Source: Hoeflea_A sp963921345 (GTDB lineage: Bacteria > Pseudomonadota > Alphaproteobacteria > Rhizobiales > Rhizobiaceae). Taken from it: a stretch of DNA of 64,000 nt. Where the stretch lies: the NCBI GenBank assembly GCA_963921345.3, contig CAWUFE020000007.1, forward strand, positions 3,286,001 through 3,350,000, read 5' to 3'. Numbering within the stretch: position 1 is the first letter of the stretch; each line of letters starts with the position of its first letter. The notes under the pieces are model-generated. The model had not been told where the DNA came from, did not search any database, and saw nothing but the letters and a program-made list of their open reading frames with translations. Below, piece after piece: positions 54,648 through 63,550 of this stretch. The translations under genes and the position numbers were made by a program.

Positions 54648-56032
54648 GTGTGTAACTCCTTGAAAACCGCGCGCAGCCCGGTTTCAAAGTCCTTTTCATA
54701 GGCTCGCCTAGCAGCCGTCATCTTGTCGATGACGGCTTGTCGGGGAAGAGAGGCCAGTTCGTTGATCCTGTCGGCAAAGCTATGGTCGCTGGTCGCCAGA
54801 TATCCGCAGCCATAGCGTTCGACCTGTTCCGACAGACCCAAGCCGTCGCTGCAGACAACCGGGCGGCCGAAGGCCAGGCCTTCCTGGAGAACGGCGGATC
54901 CGCGAAGGGCGTAGACCTTCGGATCGTAGGGCAGGACGAGAATGTCCGAGCCTGAGTAGACCGCGTCGATTTCCTGCTGGCTGAGCCTGGCCGGCCGCAA
55001 ATTCATGCCCGGAACCTGGCAGAGCAGGCTGCTGTAGCGGGCCCTGAACGCGGGATCGGTCTTGCGCATGTTCTGCACGTCGAAGGCAAACGGACCGTTG
55101 GCTCCGATCGTGTTCAGTTGCTCGATAATGGAGTAGAGGCGAAAGAAGCCCTTGTCGCCGCGGCCCTGCCCCGGTGACGCCACGACCTTGGTTTCCTGCC
55201 AGCGGATCGGCGCCTGGCCGTTGGCCAAAGGATAGGGCAGATAGGCAACCGGCGTACCGGCCAGCCGCTCGACATAGTTGGCGTAGGCGGGCGTCTCGGC
55301 GGAAATGCCCAGCTTGATGCCCGCGGCAAGCGCCGACCTGATCGCCGACAGGAACTCCGGGCGGCCGGGGCGCAGGGCATAATTGGCATTCTCCATAACG
55401 CCGATCATTCGAAAATGAACTTTCGGCCTTGCAGCCGGTGCCATCCTTTTCAGGACGTCCAGCAGCCCCAGACATCCGAAGTATTCCGCACTTGGGAAGA
55501 AGATGACGTCATCGCTGTCGACGCCATACCGCCTCAGGATACCCCTCCAGTTGGCCCGCGTCCGACGCCGGACAACGTCGTAATTGGCAAATTCATTGAG
55601 TGCCGTGTAGAACGCGCGGCGCGCCGGCCGCCGGAGCGACTTGAGGCGCCCCGCGAACCCCGCGGAAGGCTTCCGATCCCCGCTCTTCTCCCTGCTGGCG
55701 AGCTTTTTCGGCGCCCGTTCGACCAGGCCGGCATAGGGATAGGTCAGGACGCGTTCGATATGAGCGCCTTCCTCGACATAATCCGGCAGATCGCGGGTCG
55801 CCAGGCAGAAGGTCTCGCGGAATCCGTCGGAAAGCAATTTCTTGAACAGAACCAACGCGTTGAGATTGTGCCCGTAGGGCAGGACGCACATGTGGTCGAC
55901 CAGAAACAGCCTGGCATTGCCGTTGGATAGCAACGGTGGCGGCGAGAGCCCCGGCACCGAACTTTCCCTGCCGGCCGGATCGGCCTCCTCCCGGAGTTCG
56001 CGACCGGGAAATTCGCGACTGACGATGTTCAA
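54632..56032 (-). CDS. glycosyltransferase (GT-B fold)
   Basis: A 466-residue protein. DILVLPYDPKVYALRGSAVLQEGLAFGRPVV with GCGYLA after it resembles the donor-binding half of GT4-like glycosyltransferases. A Lys/Arg-rich linker lies in the middle (APKKLASREKSGDRK). A TTG start at 56032 preceded by AGGA is used; the first ATG downstream would remove a large part of the protein. It overlaps the next glycosyltransferase gene, so both are translated together. Confidence 0.8.
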   Translation of the reverse strand: MNIVSREFPGRELREEADPAGRESSVPGLSPPPLLSNGNARLFLVDHMCVLPYGHNLNALVLFKKLLSDGFRETFCLATRDLPDYVEEGAHIERVLTYPYAGLVERAPKKLASREKSGDRKPSAGFAGRLKSLRRPARRAFYTALNEFANYDVVRRRTRANWRGILRRYGVDSDDVIFFPSAEYFGCLGLLDVLKRMAPAARPKVHFRMIGVMENANYALRPGRPEFLSAIRSALAAGIKLGISAETPAYANYVERLAGTPVAYLPYPLANGQAPIRWQETKVVASPGQGRGDKGFFRLYSIIEQLNTIGANGPFAFDVQNMRKTDPAFRARYSSLLCQVPGMNLRPARLSQQEIDAVYSGSDILVLPYDPKVYALRGSAVLQEGLAFGRPVVCSDGLGLSEQVERYGCGYLATSDHSFADRINELASLPRQAVIDKMTAARRAYEKDFETGLRAVFKELHTCKNS

Positions 56033-56461
56033 GACGAATTCCTATCGGTTATCGTTCTGGATTGATCGATGCCGCGATGGTCCGGCATCGGGAAACCCGT
56101 ATCGTCCGCTGGCTCGAGTACGGTCAGCGGTCAGGAATCGAAAATGTCCGGCCTAGGAATTTGCTGCCGGGCAGCCATAGCGAAACGATGTCTTCGGTCG
56201 ACATCGCTGTCCGCAAAAAACCGATGCTAGAATTCGAACGCTGTTGTCCGACATGGTCGTGTGTCTCCAGAACAGCGTCGCCCCGCCAGTCTTATAAGCT
56301 CGATGGGTATGGAGATCAATGAACCCGGGGTCACAATTAGCCCGGTGTCGATGACCCCATGTAACGAACAAACACCCACTCCAAGCAGAAACCCAGCTGT
56401 CGGTCGAGGCTCGCGGATCGACCCATCATCGATTCGAAGCACCCGGCCTTGCCGGTCGCGA
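56033..56461. other. intergenic region between epimerase and glycosyltransferase genes
   Basis: These 429 bp contain no supported gene; short open frames on either strand lack codon bias or family features. Base composition is lower in GC than the flanks, in line with the somewhat lower GC of the glycan cluster. A promoter for the glycosyltransferase-exporter-sulfotransferase unit must lie here unless the transcript starts at the epimerase; no convincing -35/-10 pair was found. Confidence 0.4.
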
Positions 56462-57457
56462 TCAGCTGTTGGCGGCAGAGCGTTGCTGCCCGACATCGAC
56501 CTGTGTGGCAATCCACTCATAGGTCTCTTCAAGTCCCTTGCGGAGCGGCCAGCCGGGGCGCCAATTCAACACTCGTTCGATCTTGGTATTGTCGGAGTTG
56601 CGGCCGCGGACGCCAAGCGGCCCGGGGATGTGGCGCAGGCCGACCGGCTTGCCGGCAATATCGGCTGCCATCATCGCCAATCCGTTGATGGACACCATCT
56701 CGTCCGAGCCGATGTTCAGCGGCTCGCTCCAGTTTGAACGCATCAGGCGAATGGTCGCCTCGAGGCACTCCTCGATATAGAGGAAGGAGCGCGTCTGCTC
56801 TCCGTCACCCCAGATCTCGACCTCGCCGCCATTGTCGGCCATGGCGACCTTTCGGCAGATCGCCGCCGGCGCTTTTTCGCGACCGTCGTTCCACGAGCCT
56901 TCCGGCCCGAAAATGTTGTGATAACGGCCGATGCGGACCTGGAAACCGTGATTTCTGGCATAGGCACCGTAGAGGCGCTCGCTGAACAGTTTTTCCCAGC
57001 CATATTCGCTGTCCGGCGCTGCCGGATAGGCATCGGATTCCGCCAGGCCGGGATTGTCCGGATCGAGCTGGCGATGCTCGGGATAGATGCAGGCCGATGA
57101 GGAGTAGAAAACGCGCCAGGTGTTCCGCCGCCGGCAGGCTTCCAGCATGTTCAGGTTGATCTGGCTGGAATTGTGCATGACCTCGGCGTCGTTTTCGCCG
57201 GTGAAGATATACCCGGCACCGCCCATGTCGGCCGCCAGCTGGTAGACCTCGTCGAACCGCCGGTCGACCGCCTCGCGGCAGATCGACATGTCGCGCAGGT
57301 CCCCGACAATGAAATCATCTGCCGCGGTTTCGCTGAATCGCGGATACTTCAAATCAACGCCGCGCACCCAGAAGCCTTCGCGCTTCAGCCGCTTCACGAG
57401 ATGCGACCCAATGAAGCCTCCGGCCCCGCACACCAGGGCCGTTTTCGTCGTGGACAT
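56462..57457 (-). CDS. NAD-dependent nucleotide-sugar epimerase (GDP-mannose 3,5-epimerase-like)
   Basis: A 331-residue extended short-chain dehydrogenase. The NAD motif GAGGFIGSHLVKRLKREG, VYQLAADMGGAGYIF (typical of GDP-mannose 3,5-epimerases), FYSSSACIYPEHRQ, the catalytic YGWEK (Tyr-x3-Lys) and RYHNIFGPEGSWNDGREKAP are present. The epimerase in plants makes GDP-L-galactose; bacterial relatives act in surface glycan synthesis. I chose the ATG at 57457 (MSTTKT). It is the first gene of the glycan cluster. Confidence 0.9.
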   Translation of the reverse strand: MSTTKTALVCGAGGFIGSHLVKRLKREGFWVRGVDLKYPRFSETAADDFIVGDLRDMSICREAVDRRFDEVYQLAADMGGAGYIFTGENDAEVMHNSSQINLNMLEACRRRNTWRVFYSSSACIYPEHRQLDPDNPGLAESDAYPAAPDSEYGWEKLFSERLYGAYARNHGFQVRIGRYHNIFGPEGSWNDGREKAPAAICRKVAMADNGGEVEIWGDGEQTRSFLYIEECLEATIRLMRSNWSEPLNIGSDEMVSINGLAMMAADIAGKPVGLRHIPGPLGVRGRNSDNTKIERVLNWRPGWPLRKGLEETYEWIATQVDVGQQRSAANS

Positions 57458-57973
57458 GTCAGGTTTCTCCAAACTCTTTCGTCATTCAAATTCGTTCATC
57501 GATCGCCGCAGCCGGAACGGACTGCCAGTCCGATCAAAAGCGTGGCGGAATCGGGTCGGAAGAGCCGAATTTCACGGCCTTCCGCAGCAAGCCGGGTGCA
57601 AACCCTGCCCATCGCCTCAACGCCAGCGCATCGGCTTCTCGCCATCAAAAAGTGGTGTTTTGCGCCCTTTGACGGGGTTGGTAGCCGTTCTTCAAAATAG
57701 TATCCTGGTCAATATGATCTTCTTAAATCGCCGTGTTGAAAATCGATCGGGCTCACCGAAACACCGATGACCCGCAATCCGGCCTGTGCCGCTCAGGCGC
57801 CGCACCATACAGACAATTCGGCCTCTCCAACATTAATTTTTGTCCATGTCCCGCACGGGCCGGCTCGGACCTTCGCCCCGTGCGGGAGACCCGCGGCGGC
57901 CCGTCGTCAGTTCCGCACCCAACATGCAATTGCACGTAGAATGCGTCGCCGGAGATGCTACACTCCTACTGTC
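57458..57973. other. intergenic region upstream of the glycan cluster
   Basis: These 516 bp separate the epimerase from the divergent ParB-like gene. I see no gene in them. A 10-bp perfect palindrome TGCAATTGCA lies at 57925-57934, about 40 bp before the ParB-like start, and TACACT at 57957-57962 could be a -10 box. The part nearest the epimerase is AT-richer (57690-57730). Confidence 0.35.
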
Positions 57974-58219
57974 ATGCAGAAACTCACGGTTCCCATCGAC
58001 AAGGTCTACGTACCGGTCAAACGCAAGAAGACGCTCGACGAGGCGGTGGTCAACTACATCGCCGAGAGCATGCTCGAAGAAGGCCAGCTGACGCCGATCC
58101 TTGTGCGCGCCGACGGCGACCGCTTCATCCTCGTTGAGGGACTCCACCGGCTGGAGGCCTGCCGGGCTTTGGGCGAGGACACCATCGAGGGCATGATCGT
58201 TCAGGCGCGGCGGCACTGA
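57974..58219 (+). CDS. small ParB N-terminal-like domain protein
   Basis: An 81-residue protein consisting only of a ParB/Srx-type nuclease fold: VPVKRKKTLDE, then EGQLTPILVRADGDRFILVEGLHRLEACRALGED, which corresponds to the ParB box motif with the GxHRxxA-like GLHRLEA. No helix-turn-helix or dimerisation domain is present, so it is not a chromosome-partition ParB. CTPase or DNA-binding ability is unknown. An earlier in-frame start is possible, but the upstream sequence (Cys/Arg/Pro rich) looks non-coding. Confidence 0.75.
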   Translation: MQKLTVPIDKVYVPVKRKKTLDEAVVNYIAESMLEEGQLTPILVRADGDRFILVEGLHRLEACRALGEDTIEGMIVQARRH

Positions 58220-58254
58220 GAGCCGTCACCAATCGAAATGGAGAGTTCATTGTC

Positions 58255-58794
58255 GTGTTGCGCAGGCCCGCCAAGGTTCTGCTGTTCGTCGCTTTCGCCT
58301 GGTCGTCCGTCATGACCAGCCCGGCTCGAGCGGCGCAACTCGACCTCGAGGCAATCAGCGACATCGATGCGGCGGTAGCGATCGCGCTGGCCAGGGACTG
58401 GACCAATGCCGACGCCGTGCTCACCCGTCATGGCCTTTCGGACCCGGCACAGATCCAGCTGGTTACCGATCTCGTGCCGGAGATCCTGGCCGACATCGTT
58501 TTCCTTCATTCCGGCCAGGTCGGGCGCCTCGCCGACGTGCAGCTCGTCGTGAGCAGCGCCGGCCAGCCGGACGTCAGTGTTTCCCTGCGCAGCCTGCCCC
58601 TCTACGAGACCTTTCTCGACGCGCTGGCATCGGGCCCGATGGAAAGCGAGTTGCTGGCCGAGTTGGTGCAGCGAAGCGGCCTGGCCAGCGCCGTTTCCCA
58701 GGCGATCGGTGCCGACCTCGACGGGGCGGCTCTTGCCGTTGCCGCGATCGGCATTGCCCATGACGGCGAAGAGCTGGTGCTGGCCGCTCCCTGA
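58255..58794 (+). CDS. secreted protein of unknown function
   Basis: The 179-residue protein starts at GTG 58255 and has a signal peptide (LLFVAFAWSSVMTSPARAA). The mature part is acidic, Ala/Leu rich and probably helical and beta mixed, with no cysteine, no lipobox and no family motif I recognise. It converges on the binding-protein gene with 6 bp between. Its closest context is the ParB-like gene 35 bp upstream, but a functional link is not evident. Confidence 0.7.
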   Translation: MLRRPAKVLLFVAFAWSSVMTSPARAAQLDLEAISDIDAAVAIALARDWTNADAVLTRHGLSDPAQIQLVTDLVPEILADIVFLHSGQVGRLADVQLVVSSAGQPDVSVSLRSLPLYETFLDALASGPMESELLAELVQRSGLASAVSQAIGADLDGAALAVAAIGIAHDGEELVLAAP

Positions 58795-58800
58795 AGGCCG

Positions 58801-59658
58801 TCAGTAAAGCCCGTTCGGAAAATAGCGCAGATAGAGTTCCTTCATCGTGCCGTCGCGGCTGAGCGCGTGCAGGGCGTGGTCGAAGGCGAGCGCCAGATCA
58901 GGGCTGTCGCGACGCACGGCGATGGCCAGGCCCTCTCCCAGATAGGCCGGGGCGAAATACGGGCCGTCGAAAAAGCCGCAGCAATCGGCCGCCGCATCGC
59001 TGCCGAGCCAGAACGACAGGCGTACGCCGTCGCCGAAAACCGCATCCACCTCGCCCGACTTGAGGCCGTCGAAGAGGAAATCGGCTCGGTTGTAGACGAC
59101 GGGCCGGATGTCAGGGAAATAGGTGCGCAGCAGCGCTTCATGGGCCGAATTGTCGATGACACCGACGCGCCGGCCAGCCAGGGACTCAGCACCTTGCGCT
59201 TCCGGCAGCGCCGATTTCCGGCGGATGAAGCGGGCCGGCAGTTTGAGAAACGGCCGGGTGAACAGAAAGTCCTTGCGGTTGTCGGCATTGACGGCCAGTC
59301 CGGCGATGATGGCGTCGCCCTGGCCGCTGACCATGGCAGTCTGCAACTCGTCCCAGGGCAGCACCTGCAGCTGGCATTTGTCGACGATCCCCAGTTCGCC
59401 GCAGATCGCCCTGGCGAGATCCACATGGAAACCGGACACCCGATTGCTCTGGTCCATGAAATTGAACGGCGGGAAATCCGAGGTGGTGAGGAAGCGGATG
59501 CGATTGCGCGGCGAAAGGTCCGGCAGCGCTACCCGTTCACGCGGATCCCAGTAATTGGGCACGGCTGCCGGCTGGCGGTCCTGGGCGGCCGGCGCAGCGA
59601 CACCGACGAGCAGCAAAGCCAGGGCAAAGGCTGTGCGGCGCAGGAGGGTCGGCGTCAT
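58801..59658 (-). CDS. ABC amino-acid-type periplasmic binding protein
   Basis: A 285-residue binding protein of the SBP_bac_3 family with a signal peptide (FALALLLVGVAAPAAQ). NRIRFLTTSDFPPFNFMD, VSGFHVDLARAICGELG and the later RVGVIDNSAHEALLRTYFPDI are the family stretches, with Arg/Asp ligand-binding positions for amino acids. No permease or ATPase gene is adjacent, so it is an orphan, perhaps serving a distant transporter or acting as a sensor partner. Two cysteines (ICGELGIVDKCQ) and a CC pair (AADCCGFFDG) could form disulfides. Confidence 0.88.
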   Translation of the reverse strand: MTPTLLRRTAFALALLLVGVAAPAAQDRQPAAVPNYWDPRERVALPDLSPRNRIRFLTTSDFPPFNFMDQSNRVSGFHVDLARAICGELGIVDKCQLQVLPWDELQTAMVSGQGDAIIAGLAVNADNRKDFLFTRPFLKLPARFIRRKSALPEAQGAESLAGRRVGVIDNSAHEALLRTYFPDIRPVVYNRADFLFDGLKSGEVDAVFGDGVRLSFWLGSDAAADCCGFFDGPYFAPAYLGEGLAIAVRRDSPDLALAFDHALHALSRDGTMKELYLRYFPNGLY

Positions 59659-59687
59659 GAGCGGCGTTCGTCGATGCGTTAACGGAT

Positions 59688-59761
59688 TGGAGCGGGTAGC
59701 GGGAATCGAACCCGCGCGTCAAGCTTGGGAAGCTTGCAGGCTACCATTACATCATACCCGC
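59688..59761 (-). tRNA. tRNA-Gly(CCC)
   Basis: Read on the minus strand the gene begins GCGGGTATGATGTAATGGTA, giving a 7-bp acceptor stem GCGGGTA/TACCCGC. The anticodon loop TTCCCAA contains anticodon CCC (glycine GGG codons), and the T loop is the standard GGTTCGATTCC. The 3' CCA is encoded. Total length is 74 nt. It lies between the orphan binding-protein gene and the ion channel gene. Confidence 0.93.
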
Positions 59762-59974
59762 AGCAGCATCCTGAATACCGGTTGGAAGAGGATGTCGCAA
59801 GGTCCCGGACGCGTCCGGGTCTCGCAGCCGGAGCAAAGCCGTGGTTTCCGGTATTCGGATCATCGCAGGGGTGGAGATTGTCGCAACGCACGGATTTATC
59901 CGTCCGGCTCAGCTTGACAGGCCGCGCCGCCGTTGCCATGTGCAGGGCACCCGAAATCCACCCGCTAGATCGTC

Positions 59975-60763
59975 ATGAACGCCCTGAAATCCCTCGTCGA
60001 GAGCCGCCACTTCGAGTGGTTCATCACCATCATCATCGGGGTCAACGCCATCACCCTCGGCCTGGAGACCGTGCCGTCGGCAGTCGCCGCAACGGGGCCG
60101 CTGCTCTATGCGCTCGACCGTGTGATCCTGGCGATTTTCGTCGTCGAACTGGTCAGCAAGTTCATCGTCTACCGACTCGACTTCTTCCGCGATCCGTGGC
60201 GGATTTTCGACCTGTTGGTGGTCGGCATCGCGCTGCTGCCGACGACCGGCAGCCTGTCGGTGCTGCGGGCAATGCGCATCCTGCGGGTGTTGCGCCTGGT
60301 CAGCATCGTACCGTCGCTGCGCCGGGTCGTCGGCGGGCTGATTGCGGCGCTGCCTGGCATGGGCTCGATCGTGCTGCTGCTCGGCCTGGTGTTCTACGTC
60401 TTCTCCGTGATGGCGACCAAGCTCTATGGCGGCGCCTTTCCGGAGTGGTTCGGCTCGATCCCGGCATCCGCCTATTCGCTGTTCCAGATCATGACGCTGG
60501 AAAGCTGGTCGATGGGCATCGTGCGCCCGGTGATGGACGTCTATCCGATGGCCTGGGCCTTCTTCGTGCCGTTCATCATCGCCACCTCTTTCACCGTTCT
60601 GAACCTGTTCATCGGCATCATCGTCTCGGCCATGCAGGCCGAGCACGAGGCGGAAGCTTCCGCCGACCGGGAGCTGCTGCAGAGCGAACAGGAGATGATC
60701 CTCAACGAGATCAGGGCGCTGCGCGCCGATGTGGCGGAGCTGAAGAAAGAGCAATCGGCCTGA
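59975..60763 (+). CDS. NaChBac-type voltage-gated cation channel subunit
   Basis: The 262-residue protein is a single six-span channel subunit. S4 carries arginines at every third position (Arg98, 101, 104, 107 in SVLRAMRILRVLRLV). The pore contains the selectivity filter TLESWS (174-179), equal to that of NaChBac-type sodium channels, and the C-terminus ends in a coiled coil (about 221-260) that would join four subunits. It is monocistronic, upstream of the convergent MocR gene. Sodium selectivity is inferred from the filter Glu. Confidence 0.93.
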   Translation: MNALKSLVESRHFEWFITIIIGVNAITLGLETVPSAVAATGPLLYALDRVILAIFVVELVSKFIVYRLDFFRDPWRIFDLLVVGIALLPTTGSLSVLRAMRILRVLRLVSIVPSLRRVVGGLIAALPGMGSIVLLLGLVFYVFSVMATKLYGGAFPEWFGSIPASAYSLFQIMTLESWSMGIVRPVMDVYPMAWAFFVPFIIATSFTVLNLFIGIIVSAMQAEHEAEASADRELLQSEQEMILNEIRALRADVAELKKEQSA

Positions 60764-60783
60764 CCGAACCCCGAGAAAGCCAC

Positions 60784-62166
60784 CTAAAGCCCCCGCATCA
60801 GACGTCCCAGGACATCAAAGACCGCGGGTGAGCCCATCTGGCTGACATTGAACCGCATAAATCCCGTCATGGACTGCGAGACGCTGAACACGTTGCCCGG
60901 TGCCAGCACGAGGTTTTCGGCCAGCGCCAGGCGCGCCAGATCGGCGGCGTCCGTTCCCTCGGGCAACCGACACCAGAGATAGAACCCGCCGCGTGGCATC
61001 AGCCACGGTGTCATCCCAATTTGCGTAAGCCTCCCCGCGGTTTCGCGACGCTGGCGCGACAGGCGTTCGCGCAGTGCCTGCATGTGCTTGCGATAGCCGC
61101 CGTCGCTCAGCGTCGCGTGGACCAGTTCGGCGGCGACCGGACTTGGGCCGCCGAAATTCGTCGCCACCTGAAGGTCGACCAGCGCTTCGATCCAGTCAGG
61201 CCGCGCTGCGATATAGCCGCAACGCAGGGACGCGGACAGGGTCTTGGAAAAACTGCCGATGCGGATCACCCGCTCGAGGCCGTCAAGCACGGCCCTGCGA
61301 GGCGACGGTTCCGGCTCGAACCCGGCAAAGATGTCATCCTCTACAACGATCAGGTCATGGGCGGCAGCAAGGGTCATGACCCGGTGCGCGACTTGCGGCG
61401 AAATCGTCGCCCCGGTCGGATTGTGGATTGCCGAGTTGGTCAGGTAGAGAGACGGCTTGTCCCGCGACAGGGCCGCTTCGAATTGCTCCAAATCGGGACC
61501 GTCCATGGTGAGGGGAACGCCGATCACCCTCGACTGGTGTGCCCGCAGCAAAGCCTGAAAATTGAAATAACAGGGATCGTCGACGAGCACCGTATCGCCA
61601 GGACGCAACAGCAGCCTGCAGATCAGATCGATGGCTTGCGTCCCGGAAGAGGTCAGCAGGATCTGATCGGGACCGGCGGAAATCCCTTCCTCAAGAAACT
61701 GCCGGGACAGCATGCGGCGTAGATTCGCGGCCCCGCGGGTCGCGCCATAGTCGACCAGCAGGGCATCGTCGACCCGCCCGAGGCCGCGGATCGCACGCCG
61801 CATCGCCGCGACCGGCAGCCAGTCGGCCGGCAACCAGCCGCAACCGGGTTTGAGTTCGTCGGAAGCGGCGTCCAGGGACTGTCGCGATACCCAAAACGGA
61901 TCGATCTCCCGATCAAGTCGCGGTTCCGTTTCCGACACCGCAAAGGGCTGTGTCACGTTTGCAACGAAGAAACCCGAGCCGCGGCGGGCATAGATGGCGC
62001 CTTCGGCCACCAGCCGGTCATAGGCGTCGACGACGGTGGATGGGGAAACCCCCATCGCGGTCGCAAACCGGCGGATGGATGGCAGTTTTTCACCCGCTTC
62101 CAGGGCACGGCTGGCGATTCTGCCGCGAATGGCCTCCATCACCCGGCTCGTTTGTAACCCACTCAT
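60784..62166 (-). CDS. MocR-family regulator (GntR helix-turn-helix plus aminotransferase domain)
   Basis: A 460-residue MocR-type regulator. The N-terminal GntR domain (about 1-75; GEKLPSIRRFATAMGVSPSTVVDAYDRL) is joined to a fold-type I aminotransferase-like domain with IRIGSFSKTLSASLRCGYIA, whose Lys should bind PLP. I chose the ATG at 62166 (MSGLQTS). It is divergent from the EamA transporter, its probable target. Relatives act on vitamin B6, GABA or taurine genes. Confidence 0.92.
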   Translation of the reverse strand: MSGLQTSRVMEAIRGRIASRALEAGEKLPSIRRFATAMGVSPSTVVDAYDRLVAEGAIYARRGSGFFVANVTQPFAVSETEPRLDREIDPFWVSRQSLDAASDELKPGCGWLPADWLPVAAMRRAIRGLGRVDDALLVDYGATRGAANLRRMLSRQFLEEGISAGPDQILLTSSGTQAIDLICRLLLRPGDTVLVDDPCYFNFQALLRAHQSRVIGVPLTMDGPDLEQFEAALSRDKPSLYLTNSAIHNPTGATISPQVAHRVMTLAAAHDLIVVEDDIFAGFEPEPSPRRAVLDGLERVIRIGSFSKTLSASLRCGYIAARPDWIEALVDLQVATNFGGPSPVAAELVHATLSDGGYRKHMQALRERLSRQRRETAGRLTQIGMTPWLMPRGGFYLWCRLPEGTDAADLARLALAENLVLAPGNVFSVSQSMTGFMRFNVSQMGSPAVFDVLGRLMRGL

Positions 62167-62180
62167 GGGACCCGCTCTCG

Positions 62181-62221
62181 ATTGTACTGGTTTCTGTATC
62201 AATACAGTTTCTGCCAATTGT
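62181..62221. promoter_or_regulatory. MocR operator region
   Basis: Between the two divergent starts, CTGTAT-CA-ATACAG (62194-62207) forms a perfect inverted repeat, flanked by related boxes TTGTACTGG (62182-62190) and TTGTATCGA (62218-62226). The arrangement of three similar boxes about 12-24 bp apart is typical of MocR binding regions, which use direct repeats. Confidence 0.6.
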
Positions 62222-62292
62222 ATCGATCTGTAGCTGTTTCGGCCAGACCCTTTCACCTAGCTTTCTGAACCGTCCGAACAAAGGAGCGCGAT

Positions 62293-63153
62293 GTGCAACG
62301 AACTACGGCAGCATGGGTCAGCGGGCTGCTCGGCGTGATCATCTTCAGCGGGTCCCTGCCCGCGGCCCGGGTTGCCGTCAACGGGTTCAGCCCGTTGTTC
62401 CTGACCTCGGCCCGCGCCGTTATTGCAGCCCTGCTCGCCGCGGGATTGCTGGTGGTTCTGCGTCAGCCGCGCCCCGCCCGCCAGGACATGGCCTCCCTGG
62501 CCACGGCGGCACTGGGCGTGGTTCTCGGCTTCCCCCTGCTGACGGCTTTGGCGTTGCAACACATCACGTCGGCCCATTCGATCGTGTTTATCGGTCTGTT
62601 GCCGCTCGCAACCGCCATTTTCGGCGTGCTGCGCGGGGGCGAGCGGCCGAAACCGCCGTTCTGGCTATTTTCATGCGCCGGCAGCCTCAGCGTCGCAATC
62701 TTTGCCCTGTCGCAAGGCACCGGCGGCTCGCTCCATGGCGACCTGCTGATGGTGGCCGCCATCGTCCTGTGCGGCCTCGGATATGCCGAGGGAGCGACCC
62801 TGTCGCGCCGCCTCGGCGGCTGGCAGGTGATTTCCTGGGCCCTCGTTCTGGCCCTTCCGGTGATGGCATGCCTGGCAATATTGACACTGCCGGAAAGCTG
62901 GGCAGGCGTGAGGCCGCCCGCTTGGATCGGCCTTGGCTACGTATCCGTCTTCTCGATGCTGGTCGGGTTTATCTTCTGGTATCGCGGATTGGCGCTCGGC
63001 GGCATCGCCGGCGTCGGTCAGCTACAGCTCCTGCAACCCTTCTTCGGACTGATGCTGGCTGCAGCACTGCTGCAGGAAACCATCGCGCCGTCGATGATCG
63101 GAGTGACCCTGTTCGTCGTCTGTTGCGTCGCCGGTGCGAAGCGCTTTGCCTAA
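62293..63153 (+). CDS. EamA/DMT-family permease
   Basis: A 286-residue, ten-span transporter of the drug/metabolite (EamA) superfamily, made of two similar halves. GTG at 62293 is the start, preceded by AAGGAG with a 6-bp gap; a nearby ATG is out of frame. It is divergent from the MocR regulator and probably exports a compound sensed by it. The last 4 bp overlap the convergent small secreted protein gene. Confidence 0.9.
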   Translation: MQRTTAAWVSGLLGVIIFSGSLPAARVAVNGFSPLFLTSARAVIAALLAAGLLVVLRQPRPARQDMASLATAALGVVLGFPLLTALALQHITSAHSIVFIGLLPLATAIFGVLRGGERPKPPFWLFSCAGSLSVAIFALSQGTGGSLHGDLLMVAAIVLCGLGYAEGATLSRRLGGWQVISWALVLALPVMACLAILTLPESWAGVRPPAWIGLGYVSVFSMLVGFIFWYRGLALGGIAGVGQLQLLQPFFGLMLAAALLQETIAPSMIGVTLFVVCCVAGAKRFA

Positions 63154-63464
63154 CGCAGCGCGAAAACCAAAACCCTGGGGCTGATGTCGGCGTTCGCTGC
63201 CCTGAGGCTTTGCCGCGGAGACCGGTTCATCGCATTGGGGCAGGAGTTCGAGATCGAGGTCCAGGAAGCGCCCTCGCCCGATTTTTCGCATTTGGCCAAC
63301 TGCTGCTGGCCGTGGCAGGCCGGGATGCAGGCGACGTCCCCGACATCGTAGTTCAACCCTCCGGCAGCGCAGGTCACCCGCGACATTTCCTGCGCTTGGG
63401 ACGCAAAACAAGCGGCTGCCAGGAACGTCGCTCCCATGATTATGCGGTAGATGGTGGTCGTCAT
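63150..63464 (-). CDS. small secreted cysteine-containing protein of unknown function
   Basis: The 104-residue protein has a signal peptide (IMGATFLAAACFASQAQ) and a compact mature part with five cysteines (CAAGGLNYDVGDVACIPACHGQQQ is the start, written here in part: TCAAGG, VACIPACHG, AKCEK, SNSCP). The spacing suggests a disulfide-rich fold. No homologous family comes to mind. I chose the ATG at 63464 (MTTTIYR). Confidence 0.65.
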   Translation of the reverse strand: MTTTIYRIIMGATFLAAACFASQAQEMSRVTCAAGGLNYDVGDVACIPACHGQQQLAKCEKSGEGASWTSISNSCPNAMNRSPRQSLRAANADISPRVLVFALR

Positions 63465-63550
63465 CGGGTCGCCTCCCTGTCCAATCCACACGGCGGAAAG
63501 GGTACCATCAAGCCGGCTGCGAGCAAAACGGCTCAGCCAAGCGTCATCCC

